A stretch of DNA of 64,000 nucleotides from Pirellulaceae bacterium (GCA_018402565.1 JAGYIQ010000004.1:558001-622000); one strand, 5' to 3'. Positions 9,176 to 18,037 are shown, counted from the first letter of the stretch. The notes: a model not told the origin generated them from the sequence alone. Made by a program: numbers and translations.

Positions 9176-9285
9176 TTCAGACATCGCCAACCGATCGTCA
9201 GCGAGTCCCTTCGCCAAATCCCCGCCAGTCCCTCTTTCGTGTCTTTCGTGGTTACCTTCTCTCCCCCCGCGTTTCAACTCACCGA

Positions 9286-9795
9286 CTACCGTACCACTTC
9301 GGTCACGATTTCCGGCGGTTGTTGCAAGGTGCGAAAGACCACACAGTAGCGTTCAGACAGTTCCACCAATTTAGCCACCGAGGCCTCCGGCGCGTCGGTG
9401 TCCAACTCGAAGCGGACCGTGATTTTCTTCAGGCCGACGGGTGCTTGGCGACTGACGGCCAAGGTGCCACAGAAGTCGATCTCGCCGATCACTTCCACGG
9501 CGGCGTTTCGCAAGGTGATCTTCATTGAATCGGCGACCGCCCCCAGCGTCACACCGGCACAGGCAGCCAAGCCCGAGAGCATGATCTCGACGGGGCAGAC
9601 CCAGGAACCGTCGCCGCCGCCCAGGGCATGCATGCCGGCGGGATTCAGTCCCGCGGGTTGTTCGATATGGCAGGACAAATGATTCGGATCGACAATGGCG
9701 CGGGCTCGCAGGTGGCTGATGGCCGAGGCCGGGTCGGCTTGATAACCGGCCTTGAGTTCACCTTGTTTCTGCTTGATTTCTGCGGCAGTCTGCAT
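9286..9795 (-). CDS. OsmC/Ohr-family protein
   Basis: A 169-residue cytoplasmic protein of the OsmC superfamily, whose characterised members reduce organic or fatty-acid hydroperoxides with a pair of cysteines. Both expected cysteines are present: one in LSGLAACAGVTL and one in ELSERYCVVF. The VCPVEIMLSGLAAC segment is the typical start of the long central helix. The ATG at 9795 is preferred over the in-frame GTG at 9804 because an AGAGAG stretch sits at normal spacing. Some OsmC-like proteins are not peroxidases, so activity is inferred. No OhrR-type regulator is adjacent. Confidence 0.88.
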   Translation of the reverse strand: MQTAAEIKQKQGELKAGYQADPASAISHLRARAIVDPNHLSCHIEQPAGLNPAGMHALGGGDGSWVCPVEIMLSGLAACAGVTLGAVADSMKITLRNAAVEVIGEIDFCGTLAVSRQAPVGLKKITVRFELDTDAPEASVAKLVELSERYCVVFRTLQQPPEIVTEVVR

Positions 9796-9848
9796 ACTTG
9801 GCACTCTCTCTAATTCTGGTTAACACCCGTACCTGCCACACCCCCCAC

Positions 9849-9900
9849 CCGCCCCTGGCACAAAGCCCCTGGCACGACGTCCCTGGCACAACGCCCCTGT
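9849..9900. repeat. Short tandem repeat, ~14-bp unit
   Basis: Four imperfect tandem copies of a ~14-bp unit (CCCCTGGCACAAAG) lie in the 290-bp gap between the OsmC gene and the downstream lipoprotein gene. They precede both divergent genes. Nothing else recognisable was found in 9796-10082. Confidence 0.7.
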
Positions 9901-10082
9901 CTGACCGCCGCGTTATACCTGATCCCTCCCGCTCGTCAACCAATCCCTCGATACCGTCTAGATGCGACGGCGTGTCATAGGCAAGCCATAATCGCTGGCA
10001 GCAGAGCACTGGCATTCGTCTTGTTGCGCCTGAAGACATTTGCTAAGGAATCAACTCACGCGGATGGCGAGTTGGATTTCGC

Positions 10083-10895
10083 ATGAATCCACTGCTCCCT
10101 GCCGGCCCTGGATTGCCTCCCCCCAACGTCCTCGCTCGGAATTACTCTGTGCGTCTTACCAGCAAATACCAGACGGACCAGCGTTTGCTGTCTAAGTCCG
10201 CGACCCAACGGATGGTGACGCGAGCCGTTACTCTTGGTGATTGGAGCGGTGGCGTCGGGCGGTGGTCGTGGAAGAAGTGCCTGCTAATGGTGTTGGTCTT
10301 GGCCGCTGGTTTGACGACTTCGTCGGGTTGCCGGCTGTGGAACCTGCGGCAGGAAGAGCGACGGGCCGACCAGTATCCCGAACTTCCCAACCCGCTGTTT
10401 GTGCCGGCCTGCGATCGCGACTTCGCCATGGACCAAGTCTCCGACGAAGTGGACGACTATTTTCAAATCCGCCGCGAACAGCGCATTGCCCTTGTCGACA
10501 ACGTGCTGATGGAGGGCTGGATCGAGACCCAACCGAGGATCGGAGCCGGGGTGTTCGAGCCCTGGCGGAAGGACGCCGCCACGCTGCAAGAACGGCGACT
10601 GGGGACACTCCAAACCATCCGTCGCTGGGCCAAAGTCCGAGTCATCCCCGACGGGCAGGGCTACTTGATCGATGTCAAGGTTTACAAAGAATTGGAAGAT
10701 CGCCATCCCCCGGACCATTCGGTGGTCACCAGCGGTCTGCCGCGTCACGACCAATCGATCGACGCCCTGCAGGACTCCGCCGCTGCCTTCCATGATCCCG
10801 CCGGGAGCCGGCTCCGTTGGTTCTCGATCGGTCGAGACCTGGCCCTGGAGCAAAAAATGCTCCGCAACATCCAATCCCGTTTGAAGAAGGGCTGA
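10083..10895 (+). CDS. Predicted lipoprotein of unknown function
   Basis: Up to 270 residues. The hydrophobic stretch KKCLLMVLVLAAGLTTSSGC ends in a lipobox-like TSSGC, so it is predicted to be exported and lipid-anchored. That stretch lies unusually far from the first ATG, so translation may start at the in-frame ATG at 10212, giving 227 residues; neither start has a strong ribosome-binding site. The mature part is charged and mixed alpha/beta (EVDDYFQIRREQRIALVDNV, RWAKVRVIPDGQGYLIDVKV), ending in a basic helix. No family was recognised. It leads a same-strand series with the next two unknown genes, spaced 20 bp from the first of these. Confidence 0.65.
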   Translation: MNPLLPAGPGLPPPNVLARNYSVRLTSKYQTDQRLLSKSATQRMVTRAVTLGDWSGGVGRWSWKKCLLMVLVLAAGLTTSSGCRLWNLRQEERRADQYPELPNPLFVPACDRDFAMDQVSDEVDDYFQIRREQRIALVDNVLMEGWIETQPRIGAGVFEPWRKDAATLQERRLGTLQTIRRWAKVRVIPDGQGYLIDVKVYKELEDRHPPDHSVVTSGLPRHDQSIDALQDSAAAFHDPAGSRLRWFSIGRDLALEQKMLRNIQSRLKKG

Positions 10896-10915
10896 GCCCC
10901 ACAGGGTTGGCTGTT

Positions 10916-12106
10916 ATGTCGGAGCCCGATTCCTCCGCCGCCGCTCGCTGCCGTTGGCTGGGCCCGACGCCCCCCATGGTGGTCTGGTGGTACCGGCACC
11001 CTTGCCCCCTGCTGGAGCACTTCGCTCAGTATTACCGCCGGCCCCGCTCGCCGCTGGCCGTGCAAGCCAGTCTCAAACCACTGGGGGCCATCGCCGAAGC
11101 CCACTCGCGCCAAGCCGTCGTCGGCGATTGGGCGCTGCTGACCGCCAACGACGATCGCGTCCCCGGCAACACTCGCGCTCAGGACCTGGCATTCTCCACC
11201 GTCGAAGCCACCCAGGCCTTCGGCGGTCTACCAAAGGCACTGGCCACTTGCCAAGCTTGCCCAGCCAACGTCCCAGCCAACGTCGCAGCCAACGACCCAA
11301 CCAACGTTCCAGCCAACGACCCAGCCAACGTCCCAGCCAACACGAGCTCGGATTTGGCCGGCTGTTCGCAGTGGTGGATGTTCGGTGACCTGTCGTCCCT
11401 CAGCCAGCAAACGCGGCGTTTGACAGCGCTACCCCAACCGCTGCCGCGTCCCCCATGGCTGGCAGGTTCCGTCGACCAGCAACCGCGAGCGTTGCTCCAA
11501 CTGCAGGAAACACTGTTTGCGCAAGCCAGCTGGCGAAACGCAAGACCGAGCACCTCGCCGCTGGCCACTTGGCAGGCCTGGTGGCATCCCGGCCAAACCA
11601 GGCAAACCTTGGCCGGACCACTGTTGCTGCAGCTGGCCGAAGCCCTGCCGGCAACGCGGGCTCCCAGCAAATCCACCGCGACCGCGGTCACCGCCAACGC
11701 AGCAGACGCGAACTCAGAATCCGAATCGGAATCGGAATCGAGCTCGGACTCGAGGTGGGACTCGCAATCTGGACCGAGTGCCACCGAACCGCTCTCCGGC
11801 TGGGCGGCGTTCTGCCGAGCGATCCAGTGGGCGGCCGAGCGGGGCGACACGATCGAAACCGAGTACGTGCCGGCCGGCTTTTCGGACGGCCACGACTGGT
11901 GGCTGACCCCGCACTGCAGTCGCTGCGGTGCGGCGATGGCCAGCGATCAACGCCAGTGCAGCGTGTGCGGCAAAGCGGGCGGGCCGGTCCCCGAGCAAAA
12001 ACGGCGTATCATGGGCTGGGCACCCTACCGCCCCCTGGCATTGTTGGTCGATGCAGCCACCCGCCAGCAACTGCTGCTGGATCTGACCAAACCTCGCTCT
12101 GTGTAA
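10916..12106 (+). CDS. Unknown protein with C-terminal zinc-ribbon-like CxxC pairs
   Basis: A 396-residue protein. The ATG at 10916 is preferred because it lies just after the upstream gene's stop; the longer frame overlaps that gene. The N-terminal part contains PMVVWWYRHPCPLLEHFAQY. The C-terminal part carries CSRCGAAMASDQRQCSVCG, a probable four-cysteine zinc site, before a hydrophobic end. Two low-complexity inserts are encoded by short tandem DNA repeats: a PANVPANDP-type run (12-bp units, about 11269-11341) and an SESESES run (6-bp units, about 11712-11745). Family not recognised. Its position next to the 697-residue unknown gene suggests a shared process. Confidence 0.65.
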   Translation: MSEPDSSAAARCRWLGPTPPMVVWWYRHPCPLLEHFAQYYRRPRSPLAVQASLKPLGAIAEAHSRQAVVGDWALLTANDDRVPGNTRAQDLAFSTVEATQAFGGLPKALATCQACPANVPANVAANDPTNVPANDPANVPANTSSDLAGCSQWWMFGDLSSLSQQTRRLTALPQPLPRPPWLAGSVDQQPRALLQLQETLFAQASWRNARPSTSPLATWQAWWHPGQTRQTLAGPLLLQLAEALPATRAPSKSTATAVTANAADANSESESESESSSDSRWDSQSGPSATEPLSGWAAFCRAIQWAAERGDTIETEYVPAGFSDGHDWWLTPHCSRCGAAMASDQRQCSVCGKAGGPVPEQKRRIMGWAPYRPLALLVDAATRQQLLLDLTKPRSV

Positions 12107-12118
12107 CTGGTCAGGCCG

Positions 12119-12368
12119 CCAAAATTGGTTAGACTCAAGCCGTGCGGCTCACGTGCGCTGCGTTCCGCAAGTCGGCTGATGGGTTGCGATCAGGCGTATA
12201 ACTCTGGAAACCGTTCTCGGATGGGATGGTCGTCCAATGGGCTAGTGCACAAGCGCAAGCGGATCGCCCGCAGGTCAAACTCATGGCACTCCCCATGTGT
12301 TTTGCCCACAAACGATCGTACGGTCAGCTCGACTTGCTCCACGCCCCCCTACGGGGTGTGAACGGTTA
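12119..12368. repeat. Family B element, degenerate copy
   Basis: The right end GTGAACGGTTA is at 12358-12368. Inside, CACAAACGATCGTACGGTCA and AGCTCGACTTGCTCCACG (about 12308-12343) match the reversed core of other family B copies, and CGTTCCGCAAGTCGGCTGATG (two abutting parts, about 12160) matches the opposite side. The left end is not clear. The element fills the 284-bp space before the next gene; an open frame that reads through it should not be taken as the gene's N-terminus. Confidence 0.7.
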
Positions 12369-12390
12369 TCAATCTGGAAACTGCAAGACC

Positions 12391-14484
12391 ATGGCTTGGA
12401 ATCATCCCGCGCTGTTGAAGATCGGACCTCGCGTGAGTGTCTTCCCAGTCGTGCACGGCAGCGGCGACTTCGCCTGGGAAGTCCGCCGCCTGATGCTGCA
12501 AGGCTCGTTCGATGCGTTGGCGATCCCGCTCCCACCCTCGTTTCAAGCTCCGATCGAACAAGCCGTCCTGAACTTGCCTCGACCGGGCATCGTGGTCCAG
12601 TCCTTTCACAGCGACGAGGATTCCTGGAACAGTTCGGACCGCGGTGCCAACAGGAGCAACCACGATCACGATGACGATCACGATCATGAGCCGGGGTCGG
12701 AATTGGGCTTGGATAGCGAGTCATGGAAGCAGGGCGGTGCGGGATCCGCCGGCTACGATCCTGCCAGTGGCACCGACGGAGAGATCGACGGGTTTGACGA
12801 GGGTGGCCCCCACGAACTGCCGGACGCTTACGAGGATGGCGAGGACTGGGAGGCGGACGTCAGTTGCAGCTACGTCCCAATCGATCCCTGCCAAGCCATC
12901 ATCGCGGCGATTCGCACGGGCATCGGCGAGCACATCCCGCGGCACTTCATCGACTTAGAAGTCAATCACTACGAACCGTACCAACAGCAATCGGCTGATC
13001 CGTATTGTTTGAAGCGCGTGTCGATCGAGCGGTTTGCGGCGGCCATGTTGCCGCACATCGAGCGGCCGACCCAGCCACAGCGTTTGGCGCGCATCCGGCA
13101 CATGGCCTACCAGTTGCGGCAGTTGTCGATCGACAACAAGAACATCCTCTTGGTCTGCGACTTTCATGATTGGCCATGGATCCGCGAGGCCTACTTTCAA
13201 CCGGACGCCAAACCACCGGCCGACGAGTGGACGCAGACGCCGCAAGTCTACGGTGTCCGCAAACGTTCCTTGTATTTTCTATTTGGAGAATTACCTTATA
13301 TCACGGGACTGTACGAGCAGGCGCGGATGACGCTGGGCGACGACTCGGAATTGAGTATCGATGGCGTCAAACGTTTGTTGCTGTCGGCCCGGACCGCGTA
13401 TCAGAAGCAGTTGGGCAAGTCGGCTCGCCAGATCACGCCGCTCTTATTGCGACAGTGCTTGCAGTACGTTCGCAACCTAACGTTGATGGAGCGGCGGCTG
13501 ACGCCCGATCTGATCACCATCGTGCAGGCTGCTCAGCAGATCGCTGGTGACACCTATGCTTACCACGTGTTGCGAGTCGCCAAACGCTATATCTTGGGCT
13601 TAGATCCGCCGGACGACCCTCACGTCCCCAAGATCAAAATGGGCTTGGGGCAGTTGGAACTGCCGTCGCACGAGATCGTCGGGGCGGTCAACCGCTTGGC
13701 GGGCGTGCCGCTGTCGTGGCGGCATTTGGAACTCAAGCCGCAGCGTGAACGGCGCAAAGATCAACGCCAGTGGATGGAGCGGTGGGACACCGGCTATCAG
13801 TGCAGCTACCCGCCCGAGGACCAGCGGATCGAGCAGTTTCGCTCGGCCGTCTTCCAGCGGGCCAAGCAGATCATGGGAGCGGATGCGGCCAAGAGCGAGA
13901 AGTTCACCAGCAGCGTGATGGATGGGATCGACATCCGCGAGACCCTGCGGCATTGGTACGATGGGGACATCTACGTCAAGATCAACCCGCCCGTCCGCAG
14001 TGGACTGGATGCCGTCGTGATGCTCTTCGATACTCCCGCCGATCCACGGGAGTACACTTGGCGGACGACCTGGTTTGCCGAGCACCAGGATGAGTCGACG
14101 TTGGCGTTTTATGCGACGGACTTCAGTCGCAACCCCGTGGGACCGGGGATCTGCTCGGCGACCTACGGCGGCGCGATGTTCCTCTTCCCGCCACGCAGAA
14201 TTTCTGACATCTGGCGCGAACCGATGTTCGACTTCACCACCACTTTGGAAGAGCGACTCCTGGCGGCCGCCTGTCGTCATGCCAAGCAGCGGCATGTGGC
14301 GTTGCTGAGCCCGTTAGCACCCGGATATTCCTGGAAACGCATCGCCAAACTCTATGGCAAACGCTTGATCCATGTGCCTTTGGGCCAATACAGCGACTCG
14401 ACCGTCCAGGCCCTGCGGTTGGTCCATGTCCTCAACGGTATGGAAGTCCGCTCCTACGCCAGCCACTTCATTCAACGACCTTGA
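12391..14484 (+). CDS. Large conserved-looking protein of unknown function
   Basis: A 697-residue soluble protein with no signal peptide. The ATG at 12391 is chosen because everything upstream in frame is family B repeat. The N-terminus reads FPVVHGSGDFAWEVRRLMLQ, then a hydrophobic strand and AIPLPPSFQ; an internal His/Asp-rich insert follows (NHDHDDDHDHEPG, about residues 91-103). Later segments include YVPIDPCQAIIAAIRTGIG, RHFIDLEVNHYEPY and ILLVCDFHDWPWIREAY. The first motif is faintly reminiscent of TraB/ChaN-like folds, but this is not convincing. It has no recognised family. It is followed after 10 bp by the glycosyltransferase gene and preceded by the zinc-ribbon gene, suggesting co-transcription with the glycosyltransferase. 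Confidence 0.7.
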   Translation: MAWNHPALLKIGPRVSVFPVVHGSGDFAWEVRRLMLQGSFDALAIPLPPSFQAPIEQAVLNLPRPGIVVQSFHSDEDSWNSSDRGANRSNHDHDDDHDHEPGSELGLDSESWKQGGAGSAGYDPASGTDGEIDGFDEGGPHELPDAYEDGEDWEADVSCSYVPIDPCQAIIAAIRTGIGEHIPRHFIDLEVNHYEPYQQQSADPYCLKRVSIERFAAAMLPHIERPTQPQRLARIRHMAYQLRQLSIDNKNILLVCDFHDWPWIREAYFQPDAKPPADEWTQTPQVYGVRKRSLYFLFGELPYITGLYEQARMTLGDDSELSIDGVKRLLLSARTAYQKQLGKSARQITPLLLRQCLQYVRNLTLMERRLTPDLITIVQAAQQIAGDTYAYHVLRVAKRYILGLDPPDDPHVPKIKMGLGQLELPSHEIVGAVNRLAGVPLSWRHLELKPQRERRKDQRQWMERWDTGYQCSYPPEDQRIEQFRSAVFQRAKQIMGADAAKSEKFTSSVMDGIDIRETLRHWYDGDIYVKINPPVRSGLDAVVMLFDTPADPREYTWRTTWFAEHQDESTLAFYATDFSRNPVGPGICSATYGGAMFLFPPRRISDIWREPMFDFTTTLEERLLAAACRHAKQRHVALLSPLAPGYSWKRIAKLYGKRLIHVPLGQYSDSTVQALRLVHVLNGMEVRSYASHFIQRP

Positions 14485-14494
14485 CGAGCCGCTC

Positions 14495-15913
14495 ATGCTT
14501 TTGACTCTGGCTGCCTGGGGTGTCGGCGCGGGCTTGGTGCTCTTCGCGCTTGTGCAGTGGCTCGTAGTGATCCACTACTTGCGCTTCATGCAGCCCCAGT
14601 CTACTGGGCAGTCTACTGGGCTGTCCGATTTGCAGTCCACCGGGCCGTCCACCGTGTCGACCACCGGGCAATCCACCGGGCAATCCACTGGGCCCGGCAC
14701 CGCCGACGCCTGCGCGGTCGTGATCGCGCTCCGCGGCGCCGACCCGCGTTTGCTGACGAACTTGACGGGGCACTTGCAACAGACGCAGGTCAATCACCAC
14801 GTGCATTTTGTGGTCGACTCGGTAGACGACCCCGTCGTGCCACTTCTACACAGACTCCCCGCAGAGCTGCGGCATCGCTGGACGCTGCATGTGTTGAGAC
14901 TGGAGTCGGACACCGCCAGTCTCAAGTGTTTGGGCTTGGCCCAAGTCGTGCGGGAACTCTTGCACCGCTCCGATCCGCCCGACTACTTCGCTTTTGCCGA
15001 TGGCGACGGCGAAGTCTCCCGCGATTGGCTGAAACGATTACTGGATCCCATGCTGACCAACTCCTCGACCGATTCGCCGGCGCTCGCCATCGGCGCCACC
15101 ACCGGTCACCGCTGGTACTCGTGCTTTCCCTCCTCCACTGCTGATGAGGACGGAGCGACAAGCCATCTGTTTGGTGGAATTGTGCGATATTTTTGGAACC
15201 TGGGTTCACTCCCACAAATGCACCTCTACCATGTCGTCTGGGGCGGCAGCTGGGCGGTTCGTCGCCAGGTCTTGGCCCACGGCGGATTGCTGGAATCGTG
15301 GGACAAGGCCCTGTTCGAAGACACGCAAGTATCGACCTGGGTGGCAGCCGCAGGCTATCGAGTGGTCACCGCTCGCGGATTGCTGGTCCGCAGTTACGAG
15401 TCGGTCGGTGTGGCCGCAGCGACTCGCTGGATCGCCCGACAACTCCTGGACATGCGTTTGTACCACCCCAGTTTCCCGTTGACGGCCTGCCACGCCATCA
15501 TCTCCCTCGGTTTGCAACTGCTGGCGGCCGCGGTCGTTGTCGCGGGTGTGTCGCTCGGGCGATGGGAGGTGGTCACCGGAACGGTGGCGGCCGCCGCGGT
15601 CTACCAGGCGGTCTACCTGCTGATCTGGTGGCAATTGCAACAAATGGCGGATCGCTGCCTCGCCAACCTGAGTTTCGACTCGGCGGTCGACCCGGCGAAT
15701 CGGTGGACTTGGTCACGAGGTTGGCGAGCGATCATCGGGTTGCTGCTGACGCAACTCTGCTACCCGCTGGCGACCCTCCTGGCCTGCCGGATGCCGCATG
15801 TCACGTGGCGCGGGATTCGCTACCGCATTCGGGGTCCCCAGCAAATTCAGCGAATCAATTATCATGTCTACGGTTCGTCCACCCCATCCCTCGACGCCCA
15901 GGAGTCCAAGTGA
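14495..15913 (+). CDS. Membrane-anchored family 2-type glycosyltransferase
   Basis: A 472-residue protein with an N-terminal membrane helix (LTLAAWGVGAGLVLFALVQW), a cytoplasmic GT-A domain and three or four C-terminal membrane segments. This is the layout of processive or lipid-directed GT2/GT21 enzymes such as ceramide glucosyltransferase. The nucleotide-sugar and metal site is visible as ADGDGE in YFAFADGDGEVSRDWL; GGSWAVRRQVL and the acceptor-site region ALFEDTQVSTWV follow in the expected order. Between the first helix and the catalytic domain lies a repetitive QSTGQSTG-type insert encoded by 12-bp tandem repeats (about 14598-14700). The start at 14495 comes 10 bp after the upstream stop, and its TGA overlaps the GTG start of the next gene. 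Donor and acceptor are unknown. Confidence 0.8.
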   Translation: MLLTLAAWGVGAGLVLFALVQWLVVIHYLRFMQPQSTGQSTGLSDLQSTGPSTVSTTGQSTGQSTGPGTADACAVVIALRGADPRLLTNLTGHLQQTQVNHHVHFVVDSVDDPVVPLLHRLPAELRHRWTLHVLRLESDTASLKCLGLAQVVRELLHRSDPPDYFAFADGDGEVSRDWLKRLLDPMLTNSSTDSPALAIGATTGHRWYSCFPSSTADEDGATSHLFGGIVRYFWNLGSLPQMHLYHVVWGGSWAVRRQVLAHGGLLESWDKALFEDTQVSTWVAAAGYRVVTARGLLVRSYESVGVAAATRWIARQLLDMRLYHPSFPLTACHAIISLGLQLLAAAVVVAGVSLGRWEVVTGTVAAAAVYQAVYLLIWWQLQQMADRCLANLSFDSAVDPANRWTWSRGWRAIIGLLLTQLCYPLATLLACRMPHVTWRGIRYRIRGPQQIQRINYHVYGSSTPSLDAQESK

Positions 15914-16956
15914 ACCCTCGCTTGTTGGCATTTCTTCGTTTGATTCGTTTTTCGAATGCCCCCACGGCCGTGGCCGATATCGTGGCCGGCTACCTGCTGG
16001 CCACCGGATCGGTGTTGAACTGGGGGCCTTTGTTTGGACTGAGCTTGGCCAGCGTCTGTCTGTATTCGTTTGGCATGGCCTTGAACGATTTGTACGACCT
16101 GCCGGAAGATCGTCAACACAGTCCGGAACGTCCGCTGGTGACGGGGGCGCTGCCCCTCGCGGGGGCTCGGCTGCTGACCTTTGGCCTGTGGGGACTGGGG
16201 CTGATCGCAGCGGGCGGAGCCGGCTATGCCTTCCAAGCAGGCCTGACGGCGGATGCCTTGGAACAAGTCGCCACTCACTCCGCCTTGCCTCCCTGGACCT
16301 GGCCGCTGGCAATCGTTCTGCCGTTGACCCTGGCCATCTGGTTGTACGACGGGCCAGCCAAACGAACCGCCTTGGCCCCGTTCCTAATGGGCAGTTGTCG
16401 CGGGCTGAACTTGTTGCTGGGCGCCAGCCTGCCACTGATCGCGGTGATGCCGTCCGAGGCCATCGCGCGAGCCAGTTGGGGGCCACTCAGCTATTGGTCC
16501 AACGATGTCCTGGGGTGCGCCGCGGCAATGACGGTCTACGTCACGGGCATCACTTGGTACGCTCGCAGCGAATCGAAGGGCCCTCAAATCGGCCACTTGA
16601 TCCTGGGCCTGACGTTTCTGACGCTGGGAATCTTGATGTTGGCCTGGGGCTTGGTGGTGTTGCCCGCTCGACCGCTGGGACGCGCTGATCTGGGGTCTTG
16701 GTCCGCCCCGCAGCTGTGGTGGCCCGGCGCCATGCTGCTGCTCAACTTTAGCGTACTGCGAAAGGCGGTTGTCGGAATCTGGCAACCCACCGAGGCCAAC
16801 GTCCGCGTGGCGATCATCGGTGCACTGGGCAATTTGATTTTCCTGAATGCCGCGATTTGCCTGTACGCCAATCCGCAACAATGGCCGGTGGCCGTGGCCG
16901 TCGTGGGCCTGATCATTCCTATCAAGTTCCTGCGCCGTTCCATTCCACCGACTTGA
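15910..16956 (+). CDS. UbiA-family prenyltransferase
   Basis: A 348-residue integral membrane protein, nine or so helices, of the UbiA superfamily, which transfers prenyl chains to aromatic or other acceptors. The first aspartate-rich motif is NDLYDLPED, followed by the characteristic PERPLVTGALP. The second conserved region appears as LYDGPAKR followed by MGSCRGLNLLLG, a form I associate with the EboC-like subgroup rather than with UbiA or MenA proper. The start is GTG at 15910, overlapping the previous stop (GTGA), with AGGAG upstream. The overlaps on both sides point to one operon with the glycosyltransferase and the cyclo-ligase. No other ebo genes are seen, and the substrate is unknown. 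Confidence 0.85.
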   Translation: MNPRLLAFLRLIRFSNAPTAVADIVAGYLLATGSVLNWGPLFGLSLASVCLYSFGMALNDLYDLPEDRQHSPERPLVTGALPLAGARLLTFGLWGLGLIAAGGAGYAFQAGLTADALEQVATHSALPPWTWPLAIVLPLTLAIWLYDGPAKRTALAPFLMGSCRGLNLLLGASLPLIAVMPSEAIARASWGPLSYWSNDVLGCAAAMTVYVTGITWYARSESKGPQIGHLILGLTFLTLGILMLAWGLVVLPARPLGRADLGSWSAPQLWWPGAMLLLNFSVLRKAVVGIWQPTEANVRVAIIGALGNLIFLNAAICLYANPQQWPVAVAVVGLIIPIKFLRRSIPPT

Positions 16957-16973
16957 TGCAGGACAAAAATGCG

Positions 16974-17630
16974 ATGAACAAACGCGAGTGGCGTGTGCGG
17001 ATGCTGGCCCAACGAGTCGCCGTCGAGCAACGTTCCGACAAAAGCCAGGCCATCTGGCAACGATTGCTGACCACCTTCCCGCAAGTGCAACATGGGACCC
17101 TGTGCTGTTACGTGGACATCGAACCCGAAGTCCAAACGCGTCGATGGTTGCAAGACCTGCTCTTGCCCACGCCCGAGCAGATGGCGGTTGGGTCGGAGTC
17201 CCATCAGCAACCCGTCAAGGCGCCGTTGGGCAGCCCCATATTGGCCGTGCCGTTCTGCTTGCCCGATCGCTTGTTGTTGTATCGTCTGGCGGCTTGGAGT
17301 GAACTATCGCCCAGTCGATTCGGTTTGTTGGAGCCCGCAGCAGCGGTGCGAACCAGCGATCGGCAGGTGGGGCCTGAGCAAGTGGATGTATTCTTGGTGC
17401 CAGGCGTGGCCTTTGATCACAGCGGCAATCGCTTGGGTTACGGCAAGGGCTATTACGATGGTCTGCTGCGCGACCGCCAGGCGGATGCGCTGTGCATCGC
17501 GTTGGCTTTTGATGACCAAGTGGTGCCCGAATTGCCCCACGAACCCGGCCATGATATCCCGGTCGATGTGATCGTGACCGAAACCAAAATTTGGGATTTT
17601 CGACCTAACCGTTCACGCCCCACAGGCTAA
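16974..17630 (+). CDS. 5-formyltetrahydrofolate cyclo-ligase
   Basis: A 218-residue enzyme that converts 5-formyl-THF plus ATP to 5,10-methenyl-THF, returning the storage folate to the C1 pool. The signature GYGKGYYDGLL is present near residue 160, and the N-terminus MNKREWRVRMLAQR matches the family start. An alternative ATG at 16956 overlaps the upstream stop; 16974 is preferred because of the family alignment and an AGGA about 10 bases upstream. The last nine residues (RPNRSRPTG) and the stop are encoded by a family B repeat end (CTAACCGTTCAC, 17605-17616), so the native C-terminus has probably been replaced. It is the last gene of the operon beginning with the glycosyltransferase. Confidence 0.88.
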   Translation: MNKREWRVRMLAQRVAVEQRSDKSQAIWQRLLTTFPQVQHGTLCCYVDIEPEVQTRRWLQDLLLPTPEQMAVGSESHQQPVKAPLGSPILAVPFCLPDRLLLYRLAAWSELSPSRFGLLEPAAAVRTSDRQVGPEQVDVFLVPGVAFDHSGNRLGYGKGYYDGLLRDRQADALCIALAFDDQVVPELPHEPGHDIPVDVIVTETKIWDFRPNRSRPTG

Positions 17631-17655
17631 ATATGGCATTTGACAATTATCGCAA

Positions 17656-17730
17656 ATCAGCGAAGATTAGTGTTCCAGTGACCGGAAGCCGAGTGGAACG
17701 GAACGCTAATCTTCGCTAATCTTCGCTGAT
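17656..17730. repeat. Inverted repeat, possible terminator hairpin
   Basis: ATCAGCGAAGATTAGTGTTCC (two abutting parts, 17656-17676) pairs with GGAACGCTAATCTTCG and the following CTAATCTTCGCTGAT (17700-17730), leaving a short loop. It lies 25 bp after the cyclo-ligase stop and could end transcription of that operon, though there is no T-run. Similar TTAGCGCAGAT words recur at 17841-17853. Confidence 0.6.
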
Positions 17731-17863
17731 ACGGCACACTTCAGACGATCAGCACACTCGGTGTCTGTCCATCTCTGCGTCCTTCTCGCCTCTTGCGATT
17801 CATCCCTTCACGTGCCGCTGGGAAGGTGTGTCATCTAAAAATTAGCGCAGATGAGTGTTCCCA

Positions 17864-18005
17864 TGACCGTTCACGAGTGGGAGGTAATCCTTGGGGACTG
17901 GTGCATTCCGCAAGTCGGCGGGTTCGCGGGGCAAACCGGTGGCGCTTTCCAGTTGCCCTGACTCGCAAACGATCGTACAGTTGGCTCGACTTGCTACATG
18001 ACACC
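17864..18005. repeat. Family B element, reversed copy lacking one end
   Basis: It starts TGACCGTTCAC (17864-17874), then GAGTGGGAGGTAATCCTTGG, the reverse complement of the right side of the complete copy at 4744-4951. Further matches are GTGCATTCCGCAAGTCGG, GGGGCAAACCGGT and GACTCGCAAACGATCGTAC. The far end fades out before the LRR gene stop at 18038. Confidence 0.8.
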
Positions 18006-18037
18006 CGACGAGACTACCTCCTTGCCGTCACGGCCTT

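Noticed and set aside
12226-12390. N-terminal extension of the 697-residue protein
   Set aside because: The extra 55 codons are family B repeat sequence, found elsewhere outside genes.
10083-17630. Complete ebo gene cluster suggested by the EboC-like UbiA protein
   Set aside because: No EboA, TatD-like, dehydroquinate-synthase-like or isomerase genes are nearby; only the prenyltransferase fits.
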